A stretch of DNA of 11,236 nucleotides from Archaeoglobales archaeon. GTDB taxonomy: Archaea > Halobacteriota > Archaeoglobi > Archaeoglobales > Archaeoglobaceae. The notes under the pieces are model-generated. The model was given only the letters and a program-made list of their open reading frames with translations. It did not search any database and had not been told where the DNA came from. The position numbers were made by a program, and so were the translations under genes. The stretch covers positions 1 through 11,236 of the forward strand of contig QMZF01000009.1 in assembly GCA_003663055.1 (NCBI GenBank), given 5' to 3'. Positions 1 to 8,700 of this stretch are shown here, in pieces; position 1 is the first letter of the stretch, and every line of letters starts with the position of its first letter.

Positions 1-363
1 AAGAAATTCAGCCGTCTCGGCAGCTTCTTCAGCAACAGGAATGTCCGAAGTGCCGGCTGTAAGAATGGCAACTTTACCTGTTTTCTCTTCCTTCTCTTTT
101 TCCCCTTCCTTTCTCACAACTACGGTTCTTCCTTTTCTGTTAACTCTACTCTCTAGGTCAGAAAATTCTCTTCGTATAGCTTTTATGTGTTCTTCGCTCG
201 CTCTTGTAACCAGAACCTTCTCAACTCCTTTCAAGTATTCCCGGATTATTTCAACTACTTCTTCTGGCTCCTTGCTTTCAGCAAAAATAGCTTCCGGCTT
301 TCCAGCTCTAGCGAATCTTTCACGGTCTATCCTTGCGAAATCTTCAAGCTTTCGTCTCTTCAT
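1..363 (-). CDS. larB: LarB / PurE-like carboxylase, N-terminal part (cut by window edge)
   Basis: Partial gene: 121 codons read from an ATG at 363 on the minus strand and run off the left edge. The protein starts [17 protein letters not shown], then has a segment like the LarB N-terminal domain ([10 protein letters not shown] near residues 54-63) and the glycine-rich opening of a PurE-type fold, [19 protein letters not shown], at 102-120. LarB proteins (about 250 residues) carboxylate and hydrolyse nicotinic acid adenine dinucleotide to make pyridinium-biscarboxylate mononucleotide, the precursor of the nickel-pincer cofactor. Older annotation calls the family 'PurE-related'. The catalytic C-terminal half lies outside the window, so the reaction cannot be confirmed here. 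The start lies 20 nt inside the end of carB in another frame, which suggests translational coupling as the last visible gene of the operon. The alternative is a true purine-pathway PurE, but the N-terminal domain ahead of the PurE fold argues for LarB. Confidence 0.85.
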   Translation of the reverse strand, partial: MKRRKLEDFARIDRERFARAGKPEAIFAESKEPEEVVEIIREYLKGVEKVLVTRASEEHIKAIRREFSDLESRVNRKGRTVVVRKEGEKEKEEKTGKVAILTAGTSDIPVAEEAAETAEFL

Positions 364-3300
364 GGTACTCTTGGATTGACTTTATCGTCATTTTTGCATT
401 CCTTATTGCCTCTATACCCCTCACCGCCGCTATCGCTCCCGAAACCGTTGTGATATACGGAACATTGTAATCCACTGCTGCTCTCCTTATAAGGTAGCCC
501 TCAGTTTTACCCCTCTTTCCACTGGGGGTATTTATTATTAGGTTGACATCCCTGTTAATTATCGCATCGACTATGTTCGGTCTGCCCTGACTAACCTTGT
601 TAATGATCTCCGCCGGAATGCCGTTTGATCTTAGAAACTCAGCCGTTCCGTTGGTTGCTATGATTCTAAACCCGAGCTCGTGCAGTCTTCTTGCTACCGG
701 TAAAATCTTCTTTCTGTCGGCTTTTTTCACGCTTATGAACACAGTTCCTTCGATAGGCAGCCGCATGCCTGCAGCTAACTCCGCTTTGTAGTAAGCAACG
801 CCAAAATCGTAATCTATTCCCATAACTTCTCCCGTAGATTTCATTTCTGGGCCTAGCACCGGATCGACTCCAGGCAACTTGATGAACGGGAAGACTGCCT
901 CTTTTACCGCCACATGCTCCAAGTTCAGCCTTTCCTTAACACCAAGTTCCCTCAGCTTTTTACCCATCATGAGCTTTGCAGCGATCTTCGCTAAAGGCAG
1001 GCCAGTAGCTTTGCTGACGAAAGGAACAGTTCTGCTAGCCCTGGGATTTGCTTCAAGCACGTAAACCACGTTATCCTTTACGGCATACTGTATGTTGATC
1101 AGCCCGACGACCTTAAGCTCAAGGGCCATTCTCCTCGTATAGTCCACGATTTTATCGATTATTTCCTGGCAAAGAGATACAGGCGGCAAAACGCACGCTG
1201 AGTCGCCGCTGTGAACACCAGCCTCTTCTATGTGCTCCATTATTCCTCCAATGACAACCTCCTCCCCATCGCAGAGAGCATCGACTTCAACTTCTATAGC
1301 ATCCTCGAGGAACTTGTCTATCAGTATGGGCTTCTCTGGACTGACCTCGATAGCCTCGCTTATGTAGTGTTCGAGCGTTTCCTCATCGTATACTATCTCC
1401 ATCGCTCTACCGCCAAGAACGTAGCTTGGCCTTACGAGAACAGGATAGCCTATTTTTGCGGCAACTTCCTTTGCTTCCTCTATGCTGAAGGCTATGCCGT
1501 TTTCCGGTTGCGGAATTCCAAGCCTTCTGCAGAGTTCAGCAAACCTCTCCCTATCCTCCGCTATATCTATGGACTCTACCGACGTCCCGAGAATCCTCGC
1601 TCCACTGTCCTCAAGCTGCTTTGATATGTTTAGCGGTGTTTGTCCACCGAACTGCACGATAACGCCTACTGGCTTCTCGTTTTCATATATGTTCATAACG
1701 TCCTCATGCGTTATCGGTTCGAAGTAGAGTCTGTCGGAGGTATCGTAGTCCGTTGATACGGTTTCTGGATTGTTGTTGACCATTATCGTTTCGTATCCAT
1801 CCTCTTTCAGACTGAATACAGCATGACAGCAGCAGTAGTCGAATTCTATTCCCTGTCCTATGCGGTTCGGCCCACCGCCAAGAATCATCACCTTTTTTCT
1901 TTCTGTTGGCTTTGCGTCGTTTTCCTCCTCGTACGTTGAGTAGTAGTATGGAGTTTTTGCTTCAAATTCAGCGGCACAAGTATCAACCATCTTGAAAACG
2001 GCTGAAATTCCAGCCTTCTTTCTCCTCCTCCTGACTTCAATTTCGCTGACACCGAAGATCTTTGCGAGCTGCACATCAGAAAAGCCGAGCTTCTTAGCTC
2101 TCTTTATTACATCATCCGGCACTTCCTCAATTGAGAGCTTTAATGCTAACTCCTTCAGCTCCTTCTCCATTTCAACGATGTTCTTTATTTTCTCAATAAA
2201 CCAGGGGTCTATCTTCGTTAGCTCGTATATCTCCTCAACGCTGAAGCCCTTTTGTAAAGCATAGCGTATGTAGAATACTCTTTCCGCATTTGGATAGCGG
2301 AGCTTGCTGACTATTTCTTCCCTCGTAACTTCCCTATCCTTACCATCGCTGCCAAGCCCGTAGCGGCCGATTTCTAAGCTTCTCAAAGCTTTTTGCAATG
2401 CTTCCTCAAACGTTCTGCCGATTGCCATAACTTCCCCAACACTCTTCATCTGGCTGCCTAAGACTGAATTTGCCATCGGGAACTTGTCAAAGGCGAAGCG
2501 TGGGATTTTAACGACAACGTAATCTATGGTTGGCTCAAAACTTGCAGGTGTTTCCTTCGTTATGTCGTTTGGTATCTCGTCAAGCGTATAGCCAACGGCT
2601 AGCTTAGCAGCGATTTTAGCAATTGGGAAGCCTGTAGCTTTTGAAGCTAGAGCGGAAGACCTGCTAACTCTGGGATTCATCTCTATTGCGACAAAACGAT
2701 CGGTTGTGGGGTGTACTGCAAACTGTATGTTGCTTCCTCCAGTTTCGACACCTATCTCCCTTATTATCGCTATTGCCGCATCCCTCAAGCGTTGGTATTC
2801 AACATCACTGAGGGTTTGAGCAGGAGCTACGGTTATGCTATCCCCCGTATGCACACCCATCGGATCGAAGTTCTCGATTGAGCAGATTATCACGACGTTA
2901 TCTGCCAGATCTCTCATTACTTCGAGTTCAAACTCCTTCCAGCCTATAACACCCTCTTCGATGAGAACCTGGTTTATCATGGACATTTCCAAGCCATGAG
3001 CAGCTATTTCCTTCAGCTCCTCTCTGTTATAGGCTATTCCGCCCCCCGTCCCTCCAAGTGTAAAAGCTGGCCTTACAATAACGGGGTAGCCTATTTCGTC
3101 CGCTATTGCTAAAGCCTCGCTTACATCGTTTGCTATATCGCTTTTTGGCACATCAAGGCCTATGCGATGCATGCACTCCTTGAAGAGCTCTCTGTTCTCA
3201 GCTTTCTTTATGGCATCGAGCTTTGCTCCTATCAACTCAACTTCATATTTGTCGAGTACACCCATCTCGCCGAGCTGCACAGCCAAATTTAAAGCTGTCT

Positions 3301-3577
3301 GGCCACCGAGCGTTGGAAGCAAAGCGTCTGGAGTTTCCCTCTCTATAATCTTTGCAACAACATCGGCAGTTAGCGGTTCAATGTAGGTTCTGTCCGCCAT
3401 CTCTGGATCCGTCATGATTGTCGCGGGATTCGAGTTTACAAGGACGACTTCATAGCCTTCTTCGCGCAAGGCCTTACAGGCTTGGCTACCGGAATAATCG
3501 AATTCTGCAGCTTGCCCTATGACTATCGGGCCAGAACCTATGACCATGATTTTTTTAATATCTTCCCTTTTCGGCAT
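344..3577 (-). CDS. carB: Carbamoyl-phosphate synthase large subunit
   Basis: Full-length CarB (1077 residues; E. coli has 1073). It makes carbamoyl phosphate from bicarbonate, two ATP and ammonia channelled from CarA, feeding pyrimidine and arginine synthesis in the cytoplasm. The two homologous halves are visible: carboxyphosphate ATP-grasp (about 1-400, opening [20 protein letters not shown], with R129, R169, E299, N301 and R303), oligomerisation domain (about 401-550), carbamoyl-phosphate ATP-grasp (about 560-935, opening [19 protein letters not shown], with R716, E842, N844 and R846), and a C-terminal MGS-type allosteric domain (about 940-1077). In the last, T975, T978, K994, N1016 and T1017 sit where E. 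coli CarB binds UMP, so nucleotide control is plausible. The ATG follows GGGGTGA (an archaeal-type ribosome site) in the 9-nt gap after carA. Nothing looks broken or truncated. The stop is TGA at 344-346, inside the start of larB. Confidence 0.98.
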   Translation of the reverse strand: MPKREDIKKIMVIGSGPIVIGQAAEFDYSGSQACKALREEGYEVVLVNSNPATIMTDPEMADRTYIEPLTADVVAKIIERETPDALLPTLGGQTALNLAVQLGEMGVLDKYEVELIGAKLDAIKKAENRELFKECMHRIGLDVPKSDIANDVSEALAIADEIGYPVIVRPAFTLGGTGGGIAYNREELKEIAAHGLEMSMINQVLIEEGVIGWKEFELEVMRDLADNVVIICSIENFDPMGVHTGDSITVAPAQTLSDVEYQRLRDAAIAIIREIGVETGGSNIQFAVHPTTDRFVAIEMNPRVSRSSALASKATGFPIAKIAAKLAVGYTLDEIPNDITKETPASFEPTIDYVVVKIPRFAFDKFPMANSVLGSQMKSVGEVMAIGRTFEEALQKALRSLEIGRYGLGSDGKDREVTREEIVSKLRYPNAERVFYIRYALQKGFSVEEIYELTKIDPWFIEKIKNIVEMEKELKELALKLSIEEVPDDVIKRAKKLGFSDVQLAKIFGVSEIEVRRRRKKAGISAVFKMVDTCAAEFEAKTPYYYSTYEEENDAKPTERKKVMILGGGPNRIGQGIEFDYCCCHAVFSLKEDGYETIMVNNNPETVSTDYDTSDRLYFEPITHEDVMNIYENEKPVGVIVQFGGQTPLNISKQLEDSGARILGTSVESIDIAEDRERFAELCRRLGIPQPENGIAFSIEEAKEVAAKIGYPVLVRPSYVLGGRAMEIVYDEETLEHYISEAIEVSPEKPILIDKFLEDAIEVEVDALCDGEEVVIGGIMEHIEEAGVHSGDSACVLPPVSLCQEIIDKIVDYTRRMALELKVVGLINIQYAVKDNVVYVLEANPRASRTVPFVSKATGLPLAKIAAKLMMGKKLRELGVKERLNLEHVAVKEAVFPFIKLPGVDPVLGPEMKSTGEVMGIDYDFGVAYYKAELAAGMRLPIEGTVFISVKKADRKKILPVARRLHELGFRIIATNGTAEFLRSNGIPAEIINKVSQGRPNIVDAIINRDVNLIINTPSGKRGKTEGYLIRRAAVDYNVPYITTVSGAIAAVRGIEAIRNAKMTIKSIQEYHEETKA

Positions 3578-3589
3578 CTTTCACCCCTA
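3578..3589 (-). promoter_or_regulatory. Ribosome binding site of carB
   Basis: Read on the minus strand, the carA stop codon runs straight into TAGGGGTGAAAG followed by the carB ATG. GGTGA matches the archaeal 16S rRNA tail complement GGAGGTGATC, with GG about 6 nt before the ATG. This supports translation of carB from an internal operon site. Confidence 0.7.
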
Positions 3590-4675
3590 ATACTCGGCGA
3601 TCATCTTAACAAAGCGGTCAAAGAAGAAGTACGTGTCGTGCGGGCCGGGAGACGCTTCGGGATGGTACTGAACGCATATCAACGGCCAATCCTTATGCCT
3701 TAAACCTTCAACCGTATAATCGTTCAGGTTTACCTGCGTAACCTCCATGTCCTTTGGCAGGGTTTTTGCGTCAACCGCAAACCCGTGATTCTGGCTTGAA
3801 ATGAAAACTCTCCCAGTTTCAAAATCCTTCACTGGCTGATTTGCTCCTCTATGCCCGAACTTAAGTTTGAACGTCTTTGCACCCATTGCCAAGCCAATAA
3901 GCTGGTGTCCGAGGCATATTCCTGCCATTGGAAGCTTGCCAGCGAGCTTTTTTATAGTTTCAATCGTTGGTTTGACCCTTGCGGGATCACCGGGCCCGTT
4001 GGAAACAAATACTCCGTCGGGATCCATTTCGAGAATTTTCTCTGCAGAGTAATCGTAGGGAACGAGTGTGATGTTTACGTTTCTTTTTAAGAGCTGTCTC
4101 GCTATGCTAAGCTTTATTCCGCAGTCGATGAGCACAACTTCATACTTCCCCTTCTCAGCTTCCAACCTCTTCGGCTTATCAATACAAACCTTGTTTACGA
4201 GATCGAGTTCTGTAATTGACGGCTGTTCTACTGCTCTTTTGAGGAGTTTTTCTTTTTCATAATCGCCGACTGCAAGAACTGCCTTCATCGCTCCGTATAT
4301 CCTCGTCTTCTTTGTAAGCATGCGCGTATCTATTCCCTCGATACCCGGAACTCCGTATTCTTTTAACAGTTCATCAACGCTAAGCTGACTTCTCCAGTTG
4401 CTGGGCTTTTTGCAGAGCTCTCTAACAACAAAACCCTCAACCTTAACTCCATCGCTCTCAAAGTCTTCCCTGCAAACTCCGTAATTGCCTATAAGCGGAT
4501 AGGTCATCATGAGTATCTGCCCAGCATAGCTTGGATCCGTTAAAGCTTCGACGTAGCCCGTCATAGAAGTGTTGAAAACTAGCTCTCCCTCGGCAACACC
4601 CTCACTCCCAAATCCGAAACCCTCAACAAACGTTCCATCTTCAATTGCCAGGGCAGCTTTTACTTTTTCTTTCAT
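3587..4675 (-). CDS. carA: Carbamoyl-phosphate synthase small (glutamine amidotransferase) subunit
   Basis: Complete CarA of 362 residues (E. coli 382). It hydrolyses glutamine and passes ammonia to CarB. Residues about 1-150 are the CarA-specific domain, with the signature NTSMTGYVEALTDPSYAGQI near 35-54 and YPLIGNYG at 59-66. Residues about 178-360 are a class I glutamine amidotransferase with FVSNGPGDP (223-231), the nucleophile Cys254 in GICLGHQ, and His338 and Glu340 in QYHPEASPGPHD. All three catalytic residues are present, at a constant offset of 15 from E. coli Cys269/His353/Glu355. The ATG overlaps the TGA of the upstream purC-like gene by 4 nt (ATGA), and AGGTG lies 5 nt before it, so the start is well supported. 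The gene is followed after 9 nt by carB, its obligate partner. Confidence 0.98.
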   Translation of the reverse strand: MKEKVKAALAIEDGTFVEGFGFGSEGVAEGELVFNTSMTGYVEALTDPSYAGQILMMTYPLIGNYGVCREDFESDGVKVEGFVVRELCKKPSNWRSQLSVDELLKEYGVPGIEGIDTRMLTKKTRIYGAMKAVLAVGDYEKEKLLKRAVEQPSITELDLVNKVCIDKPKRLEAEKGKYEVVLIDCGIKLSIARQLLKRNVNITLVPYDYSAEKILEMDPDGVFVSNGPGDPARVKPTIETIKKLAGKLPMAGICLGHQLIGLAMGAKTFKLKFGHRGANQPVKDFETGRVFISSQNHGFAVDAKTLPKDMEVTQVNLNDYTVEGLRHKDWPLICVQYHPEASPGPHDTYFFFDRFVKMIAEY

Positions 4676-5682
4676 TCTGACACCTGCTCTTTCAACTTTT
4701 TCACGACTTCTTTAAGGCTCTCAACTTCGAAAAATCTGATGCCTGTCAGCTCGTTGCAGCACGCCATGTACATCTCCGAAACCGTTCGCTTTAACTCTTC
4801 TGGAAGCTTAGGAGGTACGCCAACTTTCTCCCTCCATCTGGGTTGTCCCTTTAAAGCTTTAATTTTCTCATACCACTCCGTTTTTCTGTAGTAATGCCTC
4901 AAAACCTCCTTGCTTATCTCGATACCTTCAAAGCTGAAGCGGCACTCGTCGGGAGTGCCTACGGCATCAACTACCATTAGCCTCCTGTCTTCATCGAAAG
5001 CAAATTCTAGCTTACCATCTTCATTCACAATTCCAATCCTTGAAACTTCCCTAGATATTATCTCGTTTACGCGCATTGCAATGGATTTTAGCTCTTCAAT
5101 CTCCTCTTCATTCAATCCAGATATTTCCATAGCCTCACTCCAGCTTATGTAGCGATCCTCGCTTTCAAGCTTCGTGCTCGCTTCTATGACGGGCTTTTCC
5201 AGTTTTTGCCCAGGTTTGGGCATCTCCTTTAACCCGAGTTGCTCGGGGGTAATAATTCCTTCCTCAAGCCTTCTGAAAATGCTGGAGCCCTCAGGTAAAA
5301 CGTTGCGGTAGACAACTTCGAGTGGTATCAGGTAATTTGCCCTTTCAGCTACAATCGGGCTGTAGTCATAGCCGTTTTTCTTTGTGGGCTTTAAAACCCT
5401 CACAAGTTCGATTTGCATCACATTGCCCGGTTTTTCAAGTTCGTCGAGTCTTTTAACCCTGCCATTTTCGACAACACCGATGTAGTGGTTTGCAATCCCT
5501 TCCTCTTCAAGCCTTTCGAAGAAGTATGCGGAAATCATACAGAGGGCCTTGCCTTTGTAATCGATTTTGTCGGGCATTTCACCATAGTCGAAGACAGAAT
5601 AGCGATCGGAGAAAATGAATCGCCCAACGCCTAGCTCCTTTTCAGGCTTCTTTAAAACCACCAAATCCTTCACACTGCCCAT
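4672..5682 (-). CDS. purC: PurC-like SAICAR synthetase (phosphoribosylaminoimidazole-succinocarboxamide synthase)
   Basis: A protein of 336 residues related to SAICAR synthetase, which uses ATP to join aspartate to CAIR in purine synthesis. Recognisable parts are GSVKD at 2-6 (matching the family's ATP-site motif GKVRD/GSVKD), GRFIFSDRYSVFDYGEMPD at 20-38, PLEVVYRNVLPEGS at 120-133 (compare VECVVRN in bacterial PurC), KLEFAF at 224-229 and DAVGTPDECRF at 239-249, which replaces the usual DE-x-SPD-x-x-R. The protein is about 100 residues longer than bacterial PurC (about 237), with extra sequence between 135 and 170 and beyond 260. The start is forced: the nine codons upstream contain no start codon before a TAA. 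It heads the operon with carA, carB and larB. Membership of the PurC family is secure. Substrate is less certain because of the length and the altered DE-SPD motif. Confidence 0.83.
   Translation of the reverse strand: MGSVKDLVVLKKPEKELGVGRFIFSDRYSVFDYGEMPDKIDYKGKALCMISAYFFERLEEEGIANHYIGVVENGRVKRLDELEKPGNVMQIELVRVLKPTKKNGYDYSPIVAERANYLIPLEVVYRNVLPEGSSIFRRLEEGIITPEQLGLKEMPKPGQKLEKPVIEASTKLESEDRYISWSEAMEISGLNEEEIEELKSIAMRVNEIISREVSRIGIVNEDGKLEFAFDEDRRLMVVDAVGTPDECRFSFEGIEISKEVLRHYYRKTEWYEKIKALKGQPRWREKVGVPPKLPEELKRTVSEMYMACCNELTGIRFFEVESLKEVVKKLKEQVSE
4681..4685 (-). promoter_or_regulatory. Ribosome binding site of carA
   Basis: On the minus strand AGGTG stands 5 nt before the carA ATG, inside the last codons of the purC-like gene. 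It matches part of the archaeal Shine-Dalgarno consensus GGAGGTGATC and decides the start in favour of the ATGA overlap. Confidence 0.65.
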
Positions 5683-5686
5683 CCTG

Positions 5687-5699
5687 CTGCCTCTGGCAG
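5687..5699 (-). repeat. Short perfect inverted repeat before the purC-like start
   Basis: CTGCC-AGA-GGCAG on the minus strand: two 5-base arms around a 3-base centre, ending 4 nt before the ATG at 5682. It lies between the TATA candidate and the start codon, where an archaeal repressor or a small mRNA hairpin could act. A 5-bp arm can arise by chance, so function is unproven. Confidence 0.35.
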
Positions 5700-5706
5700 T
5701 GGGGTG

Positions 5707-5720
5707 TTAATAAACTTTTT
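5707..5720 (-). promoter_or_regulatory. Promoter (TATA/BRE) of the purC-carA-carB-larB operon
   Basis: On the minus strand AAAAAG-TTTATTAA, a purine-rich BRE-like element followed by an archaeal TATA box, ends 24 nt before the start codon. With the usual archaeal TATA-to-start-site spacing of about 25 nt, transcription would begin at or within a few bases of the ATG. A second AT-rich element, TTTAAAAG, lies further upstream (5725-5732) and is an alternative. Confidence 0.55.
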
Positions 5721-5739
5721 TCGTGCTTTTAAAGTGTTT

Positions 5740-5748
5740 AAAAAAGAA
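5740..5748 (-). terminator. Possible T-run terminator after polB
   Basis: Minus strand TTCTTTTTT lies 12 nt after the polB stop codon. Archaeal RNA polymerase often terminates at such uridine-rich stretches without a strong hairpin, and none is visible here. It sits just upstream of the next operon's promoter, where separation of the two units would be useful. Confidence 0.4.
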
Positions 5749-5760
5749 CCGAAGGCAAAT

Positions 5761-8700
5761 TTACCAGAATGCATCAAGGGTCTTTTGCTCCCTACCCTTT
5801 ATCTGCGACTCGTTATAACCAAACCGCTCAAGTATGCGCATTACAACTGGGATTACCTGGTTGTCAATGTAGTAGTCCTTGTCAAGCTTGTAGCGGTTGC
5901 CATCAACATCCACGATGCTATCGCCATCGAAGTCCTCTATCAAATCCGATGGAAAAGCTCTATCCCCAATACTGCCTGCTCCCTTTAAAATTACGAAACC
6001 GACTTTCGAACCAATTGTATAAACTATTCCCTTCTTCGCTGCCTTCATTGCAGCCTTAACATGTGCTTGAACACTCTCGTACTTCGAAGGTTTCCTCGTG
6101 AGCCCCTTGTATATTATATAGTCCTCTATTGGCACCTTTCCACCCTTTATTTCTTCGATCACCTTTCTGACGTAGTTTACTGCCTTTTCCGGATTGCGAT
6201 CCTTTAGTATTATCTCGATGACGTTCCTCTGCACACGTTTCGCAAGTTCGCACCAATCACCCCTCCTGACTTCGAGTCCCTTAACGATGATTCTGCCGTC
6301 CGCTGTTAAACCTGCGTACCTCTTCTTTTCAACGAAGAATATAGCATTGTAGTATTCGTCTATCTCTATCTGTATAGGCATTTCTTCTCTTAGCTTCCCT
6401 ATAAGCTTTTTAACCTCTTTCTTCAGTTCTTCGAGATTTAGCCCGCTCTTCTTCACGAATATGCTGTCCGTGTCACCGTACAGAACTTCCAAGCCCAACT
6501 CCCCAGCTATTCTTGCGGACTTCTTTATGAAGTGCCTTCCCCACGCAGTCGTTGCTTCAGCGCACTCCCTACAATACCATCTTGCTAAACTCCAGCCGGT
6601 ATAGCCGTAGAACGAGTTCGTTAAGACCTTGAGCGTGGCTTGCTTAATGTCAAGCAATCTATATTCGTTGCTCTCCCTATCGAGCTTCTTCATTATTTTC
6701 TTTATCTCCCTGCGCTTCTCTATCAACATGCGCAGAATTCTCTTGAAGAAGCCGTCTGGCTCTTTTCTGAACTTATGCCCAACTTCTGGGGCTATATTAC
6801 AGTCTTCACACTTGCCCAACACCAGTGTGTCGGGACTTATGTTGAACGAGATCATTATGGACGGATACATCGAATTGTGCGTTAGAATGCCGTTTGCGAA
6901 GTAGTAGGGTTCTCCTTCAAGCGTTAAATCGTAGACTTTTCCCCTGTAATGGCTTGTGGAAACTTTGATGTCTTCTGTGTTGTAGAATCCACCACTTATC
7001 TTGAACGTCTTTTCTTCGAGAATTCTTTTAATTTTTTCAGACTTGTCGTTGCTGATCGCTCCAACGAGCGTTGCAAACTTTACTATGTCGTCTCTTTTTG
7101 CTATTTCGATTATGCACATTGATTTATTGCCTTTAAGCTCGTGCCAGCTGTACCCTATGCCCAGCTTGTCCAGCAACTCAGCAACGATTTTCAGTTTGTC
7201 TCTGCTTTTCGTGTTGAAAACGATAGTTCTTCTAGCGAGGTTTACGGATCCGTCTCCCTCGAAGAAACCCCTAAGCACACTTCTTGCGTCGAGTTCTTCG
7301 ATTTCGTCTAATAACTTTGCGACGTGGTGATATATCTCCTTTTTAGCTGTTGAGAGAGTGATTCCATTTTTATGTTTTATTTCGTGTAGCTCGACGTTCC
7401 AGAGTTTCTTGAAAATGTACTTTATTCTCTCTTTAAACTCTTTTTCGTTTGAGTTTATGCTTATCTCCACTCTGTGCTGATGTGAAATCCTCTCTTTACT
7501 GCTCTTATCGAAGTACTTTGCGCCCCTCTTTAATAAACCTTCAGCCAAAAGTATTCCTGCGAGTTCTCCTTTCAGGATATCTTCGCTGTTGATATTGTTC
7601 TTCTCAATTTCTGACACTTCGTCGAAGATTTTACATCTGATAACCTTCCCGTTTACCTTTCCCTGCGCTATCGCAATGGCAACCTTATCCTTTACGAAAT
7701 TCTGGTTGCAATTTCTCTTGAAAATTGGTATTTTATGATTTGGAGTGCATTTAAGCCCGTTTACGTCTATCAGAATACCATCGTAATCGTAAACCCATAC
7801 TTTCTTAACCCTGTGCCAGCCGTTCTTCCCTAAAACGTAATCGCCTTCTTTGACCTCGCTTATTCTAATCTTCCCTTTTCCTTTAACAGTGACGATTGTA
7901 TCTTCGGGATGACATGCAAAGTCGAGGCAGATTACGTTTTCATGCAAACCTCTCGCAGGTTCAAGGACGAAGGCTCCTTCATAACTCTCTCCAATTTCTC
8001 TTGGATTTGGAGCAAGCTCACTAAGCCTGTAAGCTTCGCTCATGAGCAGCCATTCCACCTGCTTGCCTCTTCCACATCTCGTAACATCATCGAGGGGAAT
8101 GCGAATCATCCTTGAAAGCTCGTAGTGCATCGGCAATAGCTCCTCAGCTATAAAGTACGTGTTAAGAATGTCCTGCCTTGCATACTTCAAAACAGCTTCT
8201 CTATCACCCCTCGTCCAGTGCTTGTAGATGTCCTTCGCTTCTATGTCTGCAAGTTCCACCTTCGTGCCAAGGTACTCTGCAACGTTTTCGAGCTTCTTTA
8301 TCTTGACATCTATGCTCCTCATCGCTATGTCATAGAGATCGACGTTCAATCTGCCGGCAATCTTTGGTCTTCCTCCCCTTATTACTAAGTTACTTCTATC
8401 TCTGCCTATATCAAGCTTTACACCGAGTTTTTCCGCTCTCTTCTTTATGTACGGCCAGTCGAAGTTATCTTGGTTGTATCCTACGATTATGTCAGGATCG
8501 ATCTCCTTTATGTATTTCACGAACTTCCTTATAACCTCTCTTTCGTTACCGTTTATTATGTCCTCGAAGTCGCCAGATTTTACAGAAATAACGATTATCG
8601 GGTCTTTTTCTGGATCGGGCATGCCTATAGCTGAGAGCATTTCGCAATCAAAGGCGAGAGTCGTTAACTCGGGATAGTCCTCTTTAGGCCTTCTTTCAAC

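Noticed and set aside
1211..1624. 137-codon open frame on the plus strand inside carB
   Set aside because: It is antisense to a highly conserved part of carB, has no TATA box or ribosome site, and its composition is the mirror of carB codons.
6874..7914. The inserted block in polB considered as an intron or as a separate endonuclease gene
   Set aside because: The reading frame continues through both junctions, and splice-block residues Cys1, TxxH, His-Asn and Ser+1 are present, so it is an intein. There is no separate start with a ribosome site.
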